A stretch of DNA of 64,000 nucleotides from Ardenticatenales bacterium (GTDB taxonomy: Bacteria; Chloroflexota; Anaerolineae; Epilineales; Epilineaceae). The stretch covers positions 1 to 64,000 of the forward strand of contig JADYYS010000059.1 in assembly GCA_020853525.1 (NCBI GenBank), given 5' to 3'. A model generated the notes under the pieces. That model was not told the origin of the DNA and searched no databases. It was given only the letters and a program-made list of their open reading frames with translations. The position numbers and the translations under genes were made by a program. Shown here one piece after another: positions 10,201-18,404 of the stretch; the stretch's first letter is position 1; each line of letters begins with the position of its first letter.

Positions 10201-13200
10201 ATCTCGAGGCCGGCCGGGACGGCATCGGAGACGACGACGTTGGGGGCCGTGCTGCCGCCCGGCTCCCCGAAGGCCGGATTCTGGTTCGTGACGACGATCG
10301 TCCACGTCAGACGCTCGCCGGCGGTGACGGCGTTCGGCACGCTCGTGGTCGTTGCGCACACCGTCGGGCTGCGCACGTCACCGACCTCGCTCTTCGTGAG
10401 GCGCAAGTCCGAGGTGTCGAGCACGGAGATGCTGTCGACGGCGGCGTTGTTGCCGAGGCGCGGATCCGGTGTGCCGATGCGGCCGGTCACGCCGTCGCGG
10501 CTGTAGACGCGCGCCTCGTTGTTGATGTCCTGCGTCTGCGTGGCGCGCGCCGTCACCTGCACGCTCCAGCGGCCGGTACCGAAGCCGCTGCCCACCGGTT
10601 CGAGCGGGTCGACGAGCGTGCAGCGCAGGATCTGGCCCGAGAGCGGCGGCGGCGCCGGCACGACGGTGCACGCGTCGTTCCGGCCCGGATCGAGCAGCGT
10701 GCCGACGAGCGTGAACGCGCCCGACGAGAGGAGGGTGTCGTCGATCGCCAGGTCGCGAGCATGCGACGGACCGAGGTTCTCGACGAGCAGGGTGTACGTG
10801 AAGATCTCGCCGGCGCGCACGCCGTCGTCCGGCTTGCTGACCTTCCAGATCCGGGCGTCCGCCAGGTCGACGAGATGCGTCAGGTGGACCTCGGTGTCGT
10901 CGAGGATGTCCGTGTCGTCCTGGTCGGCCGTCACGCCGGCGCGGAGCGTCAGGACGAGCGGCTGCCCGGCGATCAGGCGGGTGTAGTACGCGTCCGGCTC
11001 GACCTCCGTCTGGACGGTGATCGTCTTGCTCCCGCCGGGCGGGATCGACCCGAACTGGCACGTCAGGAAGCCGACGGGCGCCTCGACGCACTGCGGGACG
11101 TTGTTGTCCGTCACGTAGTGGACGTCGACATCCAGCGTGAGCGTCAGGACGACGCCGGTGGCGATGCTCGAGCCGTCGTTGCGGACGGTGATGTCGTAGA
11201 AGAGCCCGTTGCCGGCGACGGCCGGGCCGGGGAGGAGCGGCGGGCGCGGGGTCTCGGCGTCCGGGTCGGCCGCATCGACGCTCTCGGAAGAAGCGTCGTC
11301 CCCGCCCTCGGCCCCGTCGTGGGCGTCACGCGCCAGCTCGAGGGCGGCGGCGGACTCGAGCGGGTCGGGATAGATGGGCGCCGGGCGCGAGACGATGAGG
11401 ATGTCCAGGTCGATGCTCGGGACGCCGAGGACGACGGCATCGCGGTTGTTGTCCAGGTTCTGATCGCCCGTCTCCGACGTGACGGTGGCGATGTTCGTCG
11501 CGGACTCGCTGGCGGCCGAACTGAACACGGCGTTGATCGTCAGGGTGCGCGAAGCGCCGTTCGCCAGGGCGCCGATCATCCAGATGCCCGAGACCGGGTC
11601 GTACGTCCCGCCTGATGCGGTGTGCGAGACGTACGTGAGGCCGATCGGGAGCCGGTCGCGCGCCGTGACGCCGACGGCATTCAGCGGCCCGTTGTTCGTC
11701 ACGACGATCGTGAACGTCACGGGGGTTCCGAACGCGTACGGGCCGGGCGTGACGGTCTTGTCGATCGAGAGGTCCGCGCCGCGGACCGTGACGGCCGCCG
11801 TGGCGGTGTCGTTGCTCTCATCCGGGTCGGGCAGGCTGCTCGCCGCGACGGTCGCGACGTTCGTGAGGATCTGGCCGCCCGTGCCGCTGAGGAGCTGGCC
11901 CCGCAGGAGCAGCGTCCGCATGGCGCCGTCCGGCAGGCTGCCGATGTTCCAGATGCCCGAGATCGGGTTGTACGTCGTGCCCGGCGGCGTCGTGGCGCTG
12001 ACGAAGGCCATGCCGCTCGGCACGCGGTCGCGGATCTGGACGCCCGTCGCGTCATCCTCGCCGTTGTTCGTGACGGTGATCGTGAACTCGACGGTCTGGC
12101 CCTCGTCGGCAATTGGAAGGTCGACGGACTTCGTGACCACCAGATCGGCGAACACGAGGAAGATCGGCACGGACGCCGTGTTGTTGCGCGTATCCGGGTC
12201 GCCGATCATCGGCGAGAGGTCGTCGACCGTCACGGTGTTCGTGACGATCGGGTTCGCCACCGCGACGCCCGGGTTCACGGTGGCGACGATGTCGAGCGTC
12301 GCCTCGGCGCCGATGCCGGTGACCTCGTCGAACGCCAGCGCGCCGACGTTCCAGTCGCCCGTCCCGGGCGTGTACGTGCCCTGGCTCGCCGTCGAGCTGA
12401 CGTACGTCAGCTGCGACGGCAGGACGTCCGTCGCGTGCACGTCGATCGCGTCCTTCGGCCCGTGGTTCGTGACCGTGACCGTGTAGACCACGGTGTCCCC
12501 TTCGTAGGGCGTGTTGTCGTCGACGGTCTTCTCGACCTCGAGATCGGCGCCCTGCACGGACACGGCGACCGTGCCGGTGTTGTTCGCCAGGTTCGGGTCG
12601 TTCGGATTGTTCGCGGGGTTGCTCGTGCCGGAGATCGTCGCCCGGTTCGCGATGAAGCCGCGGTAGCGGATGACGTTGTGGCTGCCGCAGCCGGCGACGA
12701 AGAGATCACCGTCCGGGCCCCAGACGAGGCCCGTGGGGTTGATCGGCGCCGGCTCGCCGGGCTCGGTGATGAGGAACTCGCCCAGGAAGTCGCCCGGCGA
12801 CATCGGCGACGCGACCTGCGGTCCCTGGTAGACGAGGACCTGGCCGCTACCGCTCGATACGACGTACAGGTTGCCGTCCGGTCCGAACGTGAGGTCGGCC
12901 GCCCCGGCGAGCGGGCCGCCGTGCGAGAAGACCTGGACGAACGCACCCGTGTCCGCGGCGTACTGGAAGATCCCGCTCGGCGTCGAGACGTAGAGGTCGC
13001 CGTCCGGCCCCCACGCGAGGCCGCGCGGCGCGATGAGGGACGGCGATCCGCCGAAGTCGACGAACGGCGGCGGGATCGGGAAGCCGCGCAGGAAGCCCGT
13101 GTCGAAGTAGCGGAGGATCTGGTTGCCGATGTTGCTCGAGACGTAGAGCAGCCCGTCGTCCGGTCCGAACGCCAGGCCCTCCGGACCCTGCAGGCCGCCG

Positions 13201-16200
13201 GAGCCGAAGAAGCCGGGGACGTACGGCGTGCCCTCGTAGGCGCCGGTCGTGCCGTTGTAGCGCAGGATCCGGTCGTTGTTGTAGCTGGCGACGTACAGCC
13301 GGCCGTCCGGACCGAAGACGAGGTCGCGCGGCCCGTCGAGCCCGCTCGTCTCGTCGACGAACGTGTCGATGAAGGCGCCGGTCGTGCCGTTGTAGCGCAG
13401 AACGCGGTCCGTGAACTCGCTCGACACGTAGAGGTTGCCGTCCGGGCCGAACGTGAGGTAGCGCGCGCAGTTCAGCCCGGGGACGGTCGCGCTGTAGCGG
13501 ACCTGGGCGAAGACGCCGGCAAACGCGGCGTGGCCGTCGAAGCGGACGATGCGGTTGTTGCCGCGGTCGGCCACAAGCGCGTCGCCGTCCGGAAGGAACA
13601 CGATGTCGCCGGGCGAGCTGAGGACGCCGCTGCCGAACGTGGGCAGCGCGGCGCCGGTCAGGAAGTTCCAGCGCTCGACGGCGCCGGGGTGGGTCGTGCC
13701 GTACAGGTTGCCGTCCAGGCCGTAGAGCACATCCTCGATGCCGCCGACCGGGTTGAAGCCGGCCGGGTCGCTGGCGACGCCGGCCGAATTCACGCGCAGG
13801 ATGTTGTTCGGGCCGCGGTTTGCGACATACAGGTTGCCGTCCGGCGCGTATGCCAGGCCGCGCGGGTTGTTGATCAATCCGCCGGAGCTGAATACGCCGA
13901 GGAAGGCGCCCGTCGCGCCGTCGAAGCGCAGGATGTCGTCCGGGAGGAAGAAGACGAAGTCGCGGGCGACGAAGACGTCGTCCGAGTCGCCGATGGCCAG
14001 GCCGAACGCGCCCGGTCCGTCCATCGGGACGGCGCTGACGAGCGAGCCAGGGCTCGTCGAGGTCGGCCCGTTCAGGACGATGATCGCTGAGTCGATTGTC
14101 GTGAACGTGCACGAGAGGTTGAGCGTCAGGAAGACGAGCTTGCCGTCCGCCGTGATCTCCATGTCGAATACGTTGTTGATGCTGCCGATGCCGATGCCGC
14201 ACGCCGCGCCGATGAGGTTGCCGTCGAAGAACGGCGTGGCCGACTCGGAGCCGGTGGTGGGGTTGTAGCGCCGGATGATCACCTCGTCGTCGTCCGACGG
14301 ATCGACGATGGCGGCGTAGAGCTGTTGGTCGAGGAAGCTCATCTTCAGCGCCCGGATGCCGTTGACGCCGGTGTTGTCGAACACGCCCTCGAACGTGCCG
14401 CTCACGATCCGTCCGAAGCCGAGGACCTGGTGCGAGTCCGTGCTGACCACGAGGAGGTTGCCTGAAACGGGATCGATCGCCAGCGCCTCGGGTCCGACCA
14501 GCCCGTTCTGGTTGCTGGCGATGATGGGCAGGCCCGGGCCGGGGAAGGCGAGGTCAAGCTGCAGGACCTGCGACAGTCCACGGTTCGCGACGTAGAGGTA
14601 GCGCTGGTCCGGCGACAGCACGAGGCCCGTCGGCCCGGAGAGGCCATCGGACGCGTCGAACAGCGCGCCGGTGCCGATCTGGGCGGAAGCGACGACGTCG
14701 AAGACGAGGATCTCGCTGCTGTTGCGGCTGGCGACGTACAGGTCGGCGATCGTGTCGCCGTTCCGATCCGGGCCGAACACGATCCCGTCGGCTCCGGCCA
14801 GCGTCGAGTTCGGGAACATGCCGAATACGCCCGGGTTCGGGTCGTCCTTGTGCGCAGCAACGACGCCGGTGAAGCCGCCGGCCGGGTTGTAGCGTCGGAT
14901 CTGGCTGTTCAGCGCGTTCGAGACGTAGAGGTTGCCGGCCCCGTCGAAGACGAGCCCGCGCGGCCCGGCGATCCCGTTCGGGAACGGGAAGAGCGGGTTC
15001 GGGCCGACGAACTCGCCGAGCGGGGCGCCCGTCGTCGCATCGAAGTGCAGGACCTGGTTCGTCTGGTTGCTGGCGACGTACAGGATCCCGGCGCGAAGCG
15101 CGAGCCCGACCGGCCCGCGGAGGCATCCGAGGCCGGGCACATCGCAATCCGCGTCCGGCTGGGCCTCCACGAAGACGTCGACGAACGCGCCGGTGGCGCT
15201 GTAGCGCAGAACCTGGTTCGAGTCGTAGCTCGAGACGAGCCAGTTGCCCGTCGCCGGGTCGCGAAGGATGGCGCTCGGGCGGCGCAGCCGGCCGAACGGC
15301 GGCGCCGGCGACGGGTCGCCGTCGGCGATGACGAACTCGCTATCGAACCGCCCGGGCGTGCGCGCCGTGTTCTGGTCGACCCGCACCGTGATCATCAGCG
15401 TTTCCATCTGGGCGATCGCGAGGTTGCCGACCGTCCAGATCCCGGTGACGTTGTTGTAGCTGCCCTGTGTGGCCGTGCTGCTGATGTAGATCAGGCCCGG
15501 CGGCAGCTGGTCGAGGACGGTCACGCCGGTGGCGGCGTAGCGACCGTCGTTCTGAACCTTGATCTCGAACGTGATGACCTCGTCCTCACACGGCATCGGG
15601 TTGTCGACGCGCTTGAAGACGACCCGCAGGTCGGCGCCGGCCGGCGGCGGCGCGATGAACTTCACCGAGAGGTCCTCATGGACGATCGGCGCGCCGATCC
15701 CGCCGCCGGGGTTGCAGCCGTAGGTCAGCCCGAGCGTGCCGTTCGGACCGTCCAGCCCGACCGTGGCCGAGCGCCCGCCGCTGCGGTCGCCGCCGGTGGG
15801 GATCTCGTTGACGAGCGTCGCGGCGGTCGTCATGACCTGGTTGTTGAACCGGCTGCCGATGTACAGCCGTCCGTCCGGGCCGAACGACAGCATGCGCGGC
15901 CCGTCGAGGCCGCCGCTGCCCGATGGCGCTAACGTGCCGATGAAGGCCCCGGTCGTGCCGTTGTAGGCGAGAACCCGATCGTTGGACTGGTTCGTGACGT
16001 ACAGGTTGTTGGCCAGACCCCCGAAGACGATGCCCGCCGGCTCATCCAAGCCGCCGCTGCCGGCGGCGACGAAGTTGCTCACGAACGCGCCGGTCGTCCC
16101 GTTGTAGCGCTTCACCTGGTCCGTCTGGAAGCTCGACACGTACAGGTCCCCGCCCTGGAACACGATCCCGATCGGGACGTCGAGTCCGCCGCTGCCGGCG

Positions 16201-18353
16201 GTGACGAAGTTGCCGATGTACGCACCGGTCGTCCCGTTGTAGCGCTTCACCTCGTCCGTGTTGATGCTGGCGACGAACAGGTCGCCGCCCGTCCCGAATC
16301 GCAGGCCGTGCGGGCCGTCCAGGCCGCCGTCCTCGTCGACGAGGAGCGTGCCCGGATCGTCCTCGACGAACTCGTCGATGAACGCGCCTGTCGTGCCGTT
16401 GTACTCGATGACCTCGTTGGAGAAGATGCTCGACACGAACAGGTTGCCGTTTGGACCGAACACGAGGTCCTGCGGCCCGTTCAGGCCGCCTGAGCCAGCG
16501 CTCACGAACACACCGACGAAGGCGCCGGTCGTGGCGCTGTAGCGGAGCACCTCGTTCGTGGAGCGGCTCGAGACGTACAGGAAGCCGCCGTTGAAGACGA
16601 TCCCTTCCGGGAACGACGGCAGGGTGGGCGATAGGAACGGCACGAGGTCGACGTCGAACTCGAGCACCCGGTTCGAGCCGTGGCTGACGACGTAGAGGTT
16701 GCCGGTGCTGTTGAAGCGGATGTAGCGAGGCTCGTTCAAGCCGTTCTGGCCGGACGCGACGGCGACGTTGAAGAAGCTGCCGTCGCCGCCCGCATAGCGC
16801 AGTACCCGGTCGTTGTTCTCGCTCGCGACGTACAGGTTCCCGTCGGCCGGGCCGAACGCGAGACCGCGCGGGCCGTCCAGACCGCCCGAGCCGCTCGCGA
16901 CGAACGTCCCGATCAACGCGCCGGTCGCGCCGTCGTACTTGATGACCGTGTCCGTGTTGTAGCTGCTGACGTAGAGGTGGCCGTCCGGCCCGAACACGAG
17001 ATCGTCCGGGCCGTCGAGCCCGCCGGAGCCCGCGGCGACGAACGTGCTCAGGAACGCGCCCGTCGCGCCGTTGTAGCGCAGGATCCGGTCGTTGTTGAAG
17101 CTGCTGACGTACACGTTGCTGTCCGGGCCGTAGCGCAGGCCGCGCGGACCGTCCAGCCCGCCGGATCCCGCGCCGATGAACGTCGCGAGGAAGAAGCCGT
17201 CGTTCAGCTGCGTGCCGGGGTGCGCGCCGTTGTAGAGGAGCACGCGGTCCGTCTCGAAGCTGCTGACGAAGACTTCGTCCACGCCGTCCGCCGTGGCATC
17301 GCCCGTTCCGCCCGCCACGCCGTCGCCGATCATCATGCCGGAGGGTCCGTCGAGGCCGGCCTCGCCGCTGCGGATGTGGACGCGCTCGAAGGAACCGGGC
17401 GTCGTGAACCGCGTCACCTTGTCGCCCGTCTCGCTGCTGACGAGGAGGCGGTTGTCCGGCGAGGGGTAGAGGGCGAGCGCGTCCGGCTGCCCGCTGTCGA
17501 CGTTCAAGTACTCGACGCGGATGTCGCTGCTGCGCTCCAGGATCTGGATCTGGAAGATGACCGTTTCGGCCGCTTCGTTGAAGTGGCTGACCTGCTCCCA
17601 CTGCGCCACGAACACCCGGTTCGGCGCCGTGCCGAAGGTGTAGGTCAGGATCCGGCCGTTCGTCGCCACGCGCCAGTCGTCCCACAGCCCGAAGATGCTG
17701 CCGCCGGCGGGTGAGGCGCCAGTCGGGGGGCACGCGTTCGAGAAACGGTTGTCGGGGCCGCCGAGGCTGATCTGGCCGTTGCCGCAGACAAAGACGCTCG
17801 TGTAGACCTGGTCGAAGTAGGTGAAGCTGAAGTCCGGCAGCACGCCGCCGTTCAGCGCGACCGAAACGCACTCGTCGTCCGAGATCGTGTTGAGCGGCAC
17901 GCCGATCGAGCGGATATCGCGGAAGTCCGAGACCGGCGCCTCGGGGTTCCCGATCTCATCGGAGTCCACGTAGCGGTAGTAGCCGTTGCCGGCCAGGCCG
18001 CCGCCGGTGGCCAGCGGCTGCATGCCCTTCGCGGCGTCGCCCGTCAGGACGGGATCGCTCTTCACGACGGGCGGCGGCAACTCGACGGTGAGCGGAGGAT
18101 CGGCCAGCGGGGCCGATGGCGAGGCGTCGAGGGGCGCGCCAGACGGCTGGCCAGACGGCGCGCCGGAGGGCGCACGGGATGGCGAACCGACGGACTCGGC
18201 CGCCGGCGCCGGTACGTCTGCCGTTCCGTTCGCCGCACGCGCCGCTCCGCCGGCGAACGCCAGCGCAACCGCGAGCGCGATGCCAAGCGCCTTGGCGATG
18301 CGAACGGGTCGGGCTTGGCTGTTCACCAGGCGGATAGTGATTCGCCTGCGCAT
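4281..18353 (-). CDS. Giant secreted DUF11/NHL surface protein (4,690 aa)
   Basis: Signal peptide at about residues 15-41 (IALAVALAFAGGAARA), then a Pro/Ser-rich stretch (45-100). A nidogen-like beta domain follows (about 100-290), then an NHL-like propeller array of about 11 units (290-840) and one DUF11 repeat (about 900-990). A second array of about 18 units (1,010-1,900) leads to 14 more DUF11-type repeats (1,930-4,100). The C-terminal ~590-residue module recurs in two other proteins here. DUF11 repeats (A-D-L-x-x-x-K ... Y-x-x-x-V-x-N-x-G-P-S) are immunoglobulin-like stalk units. Start: AAGGAG lies 8 nt before the ATG at 18353; upstream codons in the same frame overlap the previous gene. 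It lies 51 bp after the paralogue at 18405-26783, so they are probably co-transcribed. No LPXTG or type IX signal is visible; anchoring is unknown. Confidence 0.9.
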   Translation of the reverse strand: MRRRITIRLVNSQARPVRIAKALGIALAVALAFAGGAARAANGTADVPAPAAESVGSPSRAPSGAPSGQPSGAPLDASPSAPLADPPLTVELPPPVVKSDPVLTGDAAKGMQPLATGGGLAGNGYYRYVDSDEIGNPEAPVSDFRDIRSIGVPLNTISDDECVSVALNGGVLPDFSFTYFDQVYTSVFVCGNGQISLGGPDNRFSNACPPTGASPAGGSIFGLWDDWRVATNGRILTYTFGTAPNRVFVAQWEQVSHFNEAAETVIFQIQILERSSDIRVEYLNVDSGQPDALALYPSPDNRLLVSSETGDKVTRFTTPGSFERVHIRSGEAGLDGPSGMMIGDGVAGGTGDATADGVDEVFVSSFETDRVLLYNGAHPGTQLNDGFFLATFIGAGSGGLDGPRGLRYGPDSNVYVSSFNNDRILRYNGATGAFLSTFVAAGSGGLDGPDDLVFGPDGHLYVSSYNTDTVIKYDGATGALIGTFVASGSGGLDGPRGLAFGPADGNLYVASENNDRVLRYAGGDGSFFNVAVASGQNGLNEPRYIRFNSTGNLYVVSHGSNRVLEFDVDLVPFLSPTLPSFPEGIVFNGGFLYVSSRSTNEVLRYSATTGAFVGVFVSAGSGGLNGPQDLVFGPNGNLFVSSIFSNEVIEYNGTTGAFIDEFVEDDPGTLLVDEDGGLDGPHGLRFGTGGDLFVASINTDEVKRYNGTTGAYIGNFVTAGSGGLDVPIGIVFQGGDLYVSSFQTDQVKRYNGTTGAFVSNFVAAGSGGLDEPAGIVFGGLANNLYVTNQSNDRVLAYNGTTGAFIGTLAPSGSGGLDGPRMLSFGPDGRLYIGSRFNNQVMTTAATLVNEIPTGGDRSGGRSATVGLDGPNGTLGLTYGCNPGGGIGAPIVHEDLSVKFIAPPPAGADLRVVFKRVDNPMPCEDEVITFEIKVQNDGRYAATGVTVLDQLPPGLIYISSTATQGSYNNVTGIWTVGNLAIAQMETLMITVRVDQNTARTPGRFDSEFVIADGDPSPAPPFGRLRRPSAILRDPATGNWLVSSYDSNQVLRYSATGAFVDVFVEAQPDADCDVPGLGCLRGPVGLALRAGILYVASNQTNQVLHFDATTGAPLGEFVGPNPLFPFPNGIAGPRGLVFDGAGNLYVSNALNSQIRRYNPAGGFTGVVAAHKDDPNPGVFGMFPNSTLAGADGIVFGPDRNGDTIADLYVASRNSSEILVFDVVASAQIGTGALFDASDGLSGPTGLVLSPDQRYLYVANRGLSQVLQLDLAFPGPGLPIIASNQNGLVGPEALAIDPVSGNLLVVSTDSHQVLGFGRIVSGTFEGVFDNTGVNGIRALKMSFLDQQLYAAIVDPSDDDEVIIRRYNPTTGSESATPFFDGNLIGAACGIGIGSINNVFDMEITADGKLVFLTLNLSCTFTTIDSAIIVLNGPTSTSPGSLVSAVPMDGPGAFGLAIGDSDDVFVARDFVFFLPDDILRFDGATGAFLGVFSSGGLINNPRGLAYAPDGNLYVANRGPNNILRVNSAGVASDPAGFNPVGGIEDVLYGLDGNLYGTTHPGAVERWNFLTGAALPTFGSGVLSSPGDIVFLPDGDALVADRGNNRIVRFDGHAAFAGVFAQVRYSATVPGLNCARYLTFGPDGNLYVSSEFTDRVLRYNGTTGAFIDTFVDETSGLDGPRDLVFGPDGRLYVASYNNDRILRYNGTTGAYEGTPYVPGFFGSGGLQGPEGLAFGPDDGLLYVSSNIGNQILRYFDTGFLRGFPIPPPFVDFGGSPSLIAPRGLAWGPDGDLYVSTPSGIFQYAADTGAFVQVFSHGGPLAGAADLTFGPDGNLYVVSSGSGQVLVYQGPQVASPMSPGDFLGEFLITEPGEPAPINPTGLVWGPDGDLFVAGCGSHNVIRYRGFIANRATISGTSNPANNPNDPNLANNTGTVAVSVQGADLEVEKTVDDNTPYEGDTVVYTVTVTNHGPKDAIDVHATDVLPSQLTYVSSTASQGTYTPGTGDWNVGALAFDEVTGIGAEATLDIVATVNPGVAVANPIVTNTVTVDDLSPMIGDPDTRNNTASVPIFLVFADLVVTKSVDLPIADEGQTVEFTITVTNNGEDDATGVQIRDRVPSGMAFVSATTPPGTTYNPISGIWNIGSLPDGAMRTLLLRGQLLSGTGGQILTNVATVAASSLPDPDESNDTATAAVTVRGADLSIDKTVTPGPYAFGTPVTFTIVVTNNGPLNAVGVTARDRLPIGLTYVSHTASGGTYDPVSGIWMIGALANGASRTLTINAVFSSAASESATNIATVTSETGDQNLDNNRDAVVLGVPSIDLDILIVSRPAPIYPDPLESAAALELARDAHDGAEGGDDASSESVDAADPDAETPRPPLLPGPAVAGNGLFYDITVRNDGSSIATGVVLTLTLDVDVHYVTDNNVPQCVEAPVGFLTCQFGSIPPGGSKTITVQTEVEPDAYYTRLIAGQPLVLTLRAGVTADQDDTDILDDTEVHLTHLVDLADARIWKVSKPDDGVRAGEIFTYTLLVENLGPSHARDLAIDDTLLSSGAFTLVGTLLDPGRNDACTVVPAPPPLSGQILRCTLVDPLEPVGSGFGTGRWSVQVTARATQTQDINNEARVYSRDGVTGRIGTPDPRLGNNAAVDSISVLDTSDLRLTKSEVGDVRSPTVCATTTSVPNAVTAGERLTWTIVVTNQNPAFGEPGGSTAPNVVVSDAVPAGLEIVSIAGVGPGGSAAGCHAGTPGNPADPARCVFASLAAGTSGTVTIVARVDAGYVGLSGTNVIANSAWTASDNIDPFQDDNFVTQITAVTEVADLSIVKLATPSPVIAGRELSYELVIANAGPSNARSVIVRDRLPSSLRFVSARIENQSGRELCTYAEGAHEVICSLFEVPVGEPPVGGRRVFINTVVLPSIPAGPLANTATVASDVTPDCNPANNSSLVSVPVQTQADVAVTKVVDPVKIAAGRQVKYTVFVTNNGPSDAQNVVVTDTLPPEVIYEIDTLQPMCVITNAPAVPQVLSCAIGLLPSGQTRSFDIWALVRPNIPSGTTITNNVSVTSVTSLGDPVTANNTAFAKNYVESFVDLTISKFGTNEGRVRAGQILTYTVIVDNHGPSFGEGVALKDVLQAAEQFDLIDITSDRPATCRSLTAAGATETNVLAGTPWPPALPPVPPFGVLEPSGIPLIGQRLQVDCTLTQVLTPAFGIPQLGVLLADGPPNTGRWIVTMRVRFRQAQDIRNVADVVSTSNEIDPATNHAEVLHEITDVANLSVTKTALGEVQANGQAGRILNTQAPLPVLPEAPFYSGSATQVTAGRRIRYTVRVQNGGPSDAENVIVTDRLPAGVTVLPNTVRVNVDNLPQLPATACQTGTSGSPVDQLTCGIGTLLGVDSALRRGATIVFDVLVDPSVAPGSILENDVEVRSDVFDPTTANNHAHVQTAVLSSADLSTSKTATGQNVTGYDVPNARFTIADQANRVTAGLILRYELSVQNAGPSLSRNVTLRDILPAGVTYLHTDAGVDCRPDEVNGGTLYCTVGDMLPGERRTFSLFVLVDRAVANNTVLQNCVDALFAPASPPAAPGPLPPPPPTLTLTGDPLATNNQACNNTTVNAVADIGGPGDGGPFGDANGFLQKVDVPAEPRLDRSIEPDLAIAGNEHRYRITFGNAGPSTAVSVVLTDTLDFKQPGLTGERFLRCEPLDPDDVAVCAYNAVTNVVTLVQLKAHNETIFSGGVGTLTPGVGYGFDLVTIVDAGYVLDAANVQSAGPLNSEAGVIARNTAFLTTSTTDFRRQNNRDTERTRIIAEADLAITKTDIFGDFLTCDPVTPGGMVTYQIVATNNGPSDAAEVFVVDQLPIDALAVDPAQVDVTVSAGEIVEVRDDGRITIRVGNGVNNAGVPQLGRLNTRESVTIQLMAMVRQAAKCGSVFANTVGIETRRNDAVWPLVNTGPAQGPNGTPPTAPRTPTIDRNGANNRAVESTTVACPSIEIDKTVSFDGICPGADLPVINEAGQPVTFCFEITNTGTTYLDDIRITDTLRSRSTMPTIIFTDTIRFGVDPKVPVAPGETVRRQVTVPHLTRECGNAVDVVEVSANPVNSGRTDLSCLPIVTDTDSVRIEVPCVGVDFRLQLPILGGETCETWIQVQNVGDRDTIPVLVVWGEAGFCPPQAAGPLKVECSGLLRPGSAWSFANSQIPPGANSAVVYSLSAAIVEEQPGQPVAFGRLVCERIYESVVGSDLNWLIFDIAYRKRGTYDGYDFSKFAGEPLAVVVNRGCPDPVDPNRTNHAAYEGVSSDLEGAYDPVSGGFTSYAPYIVSGNAGLNTILHIQNSGELCTSLEIWFKDQDNCLRPILGDVIQLSRGETVDFDPATVVGAGWIGSAWIRASQPLGVVVDTMGPNHFTSYVGIPADIDALEFTLGDQVNYAPLIYNEYMGWDTAIQVQNLSATVAAKVKVYFLDFGGGIKQTLVDWICPRGSQSYFLPVIAGLPGNWTGTARAESQEWWTPGAHIVDPPRIQSVVILERFSDPARSERREAVAYNAATETIYDWQLGNGKGGVASGSAVFALPMVAKRNRGVSTEIGIANLVPKPGFTDFAIFLYDQNGLIDFVCEKLGEKQVEYINIDSWGWVRPSFLGSIVVSATFWEHDVFDAQGRFVRNLVGLGAVGIERIGAVLGDPDIPGDESKAYQSFPLFDHFLLEAPPNCGP
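12660..15330 (-). repeat. Second NHL-like repeat array within the giant protein
   Basis: About 18 degenerate units of roughly 50 residues. Each has G-P-x-G-L-x-F-G-P-D-G-x-L-Y-V, then N-x-Q/R-I/V-L-R-Y and a variable T-G-A-F loop. Several middle units have drifted strongly. Eighteen units would fit three six-bladed propellers, which is inference. Confidence 0.75.
15830..17480 (-). repeat. First NHL-like repeat array within the giant protein
   Basis: About 11 units of roughly 55 residues (165 bp). They are much more alike than those of the second array: most carry S-G-S-G-G-L-D-G-P and R-Y-N-G-T-T-G-A-F with little change. The regular coding period shows recent unit duplication or gene conversion. 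Confidence 0.75.
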
Positions 18354-18404
18354 GGGCGGTTCTCCTTGGGGCGTGCGGCGGTCTCGGACGAGCCCAACCG
18401 GCAC

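Noticed and set aside
12660-17480. Regularly spaced DNA repeats that might suggest a CRISPR array
   Set aside because: The period of 150-165 bp is entirely in frame and encodes NHL-type propeller units; there are no short exact repeats with unique spacers and no cas genes.
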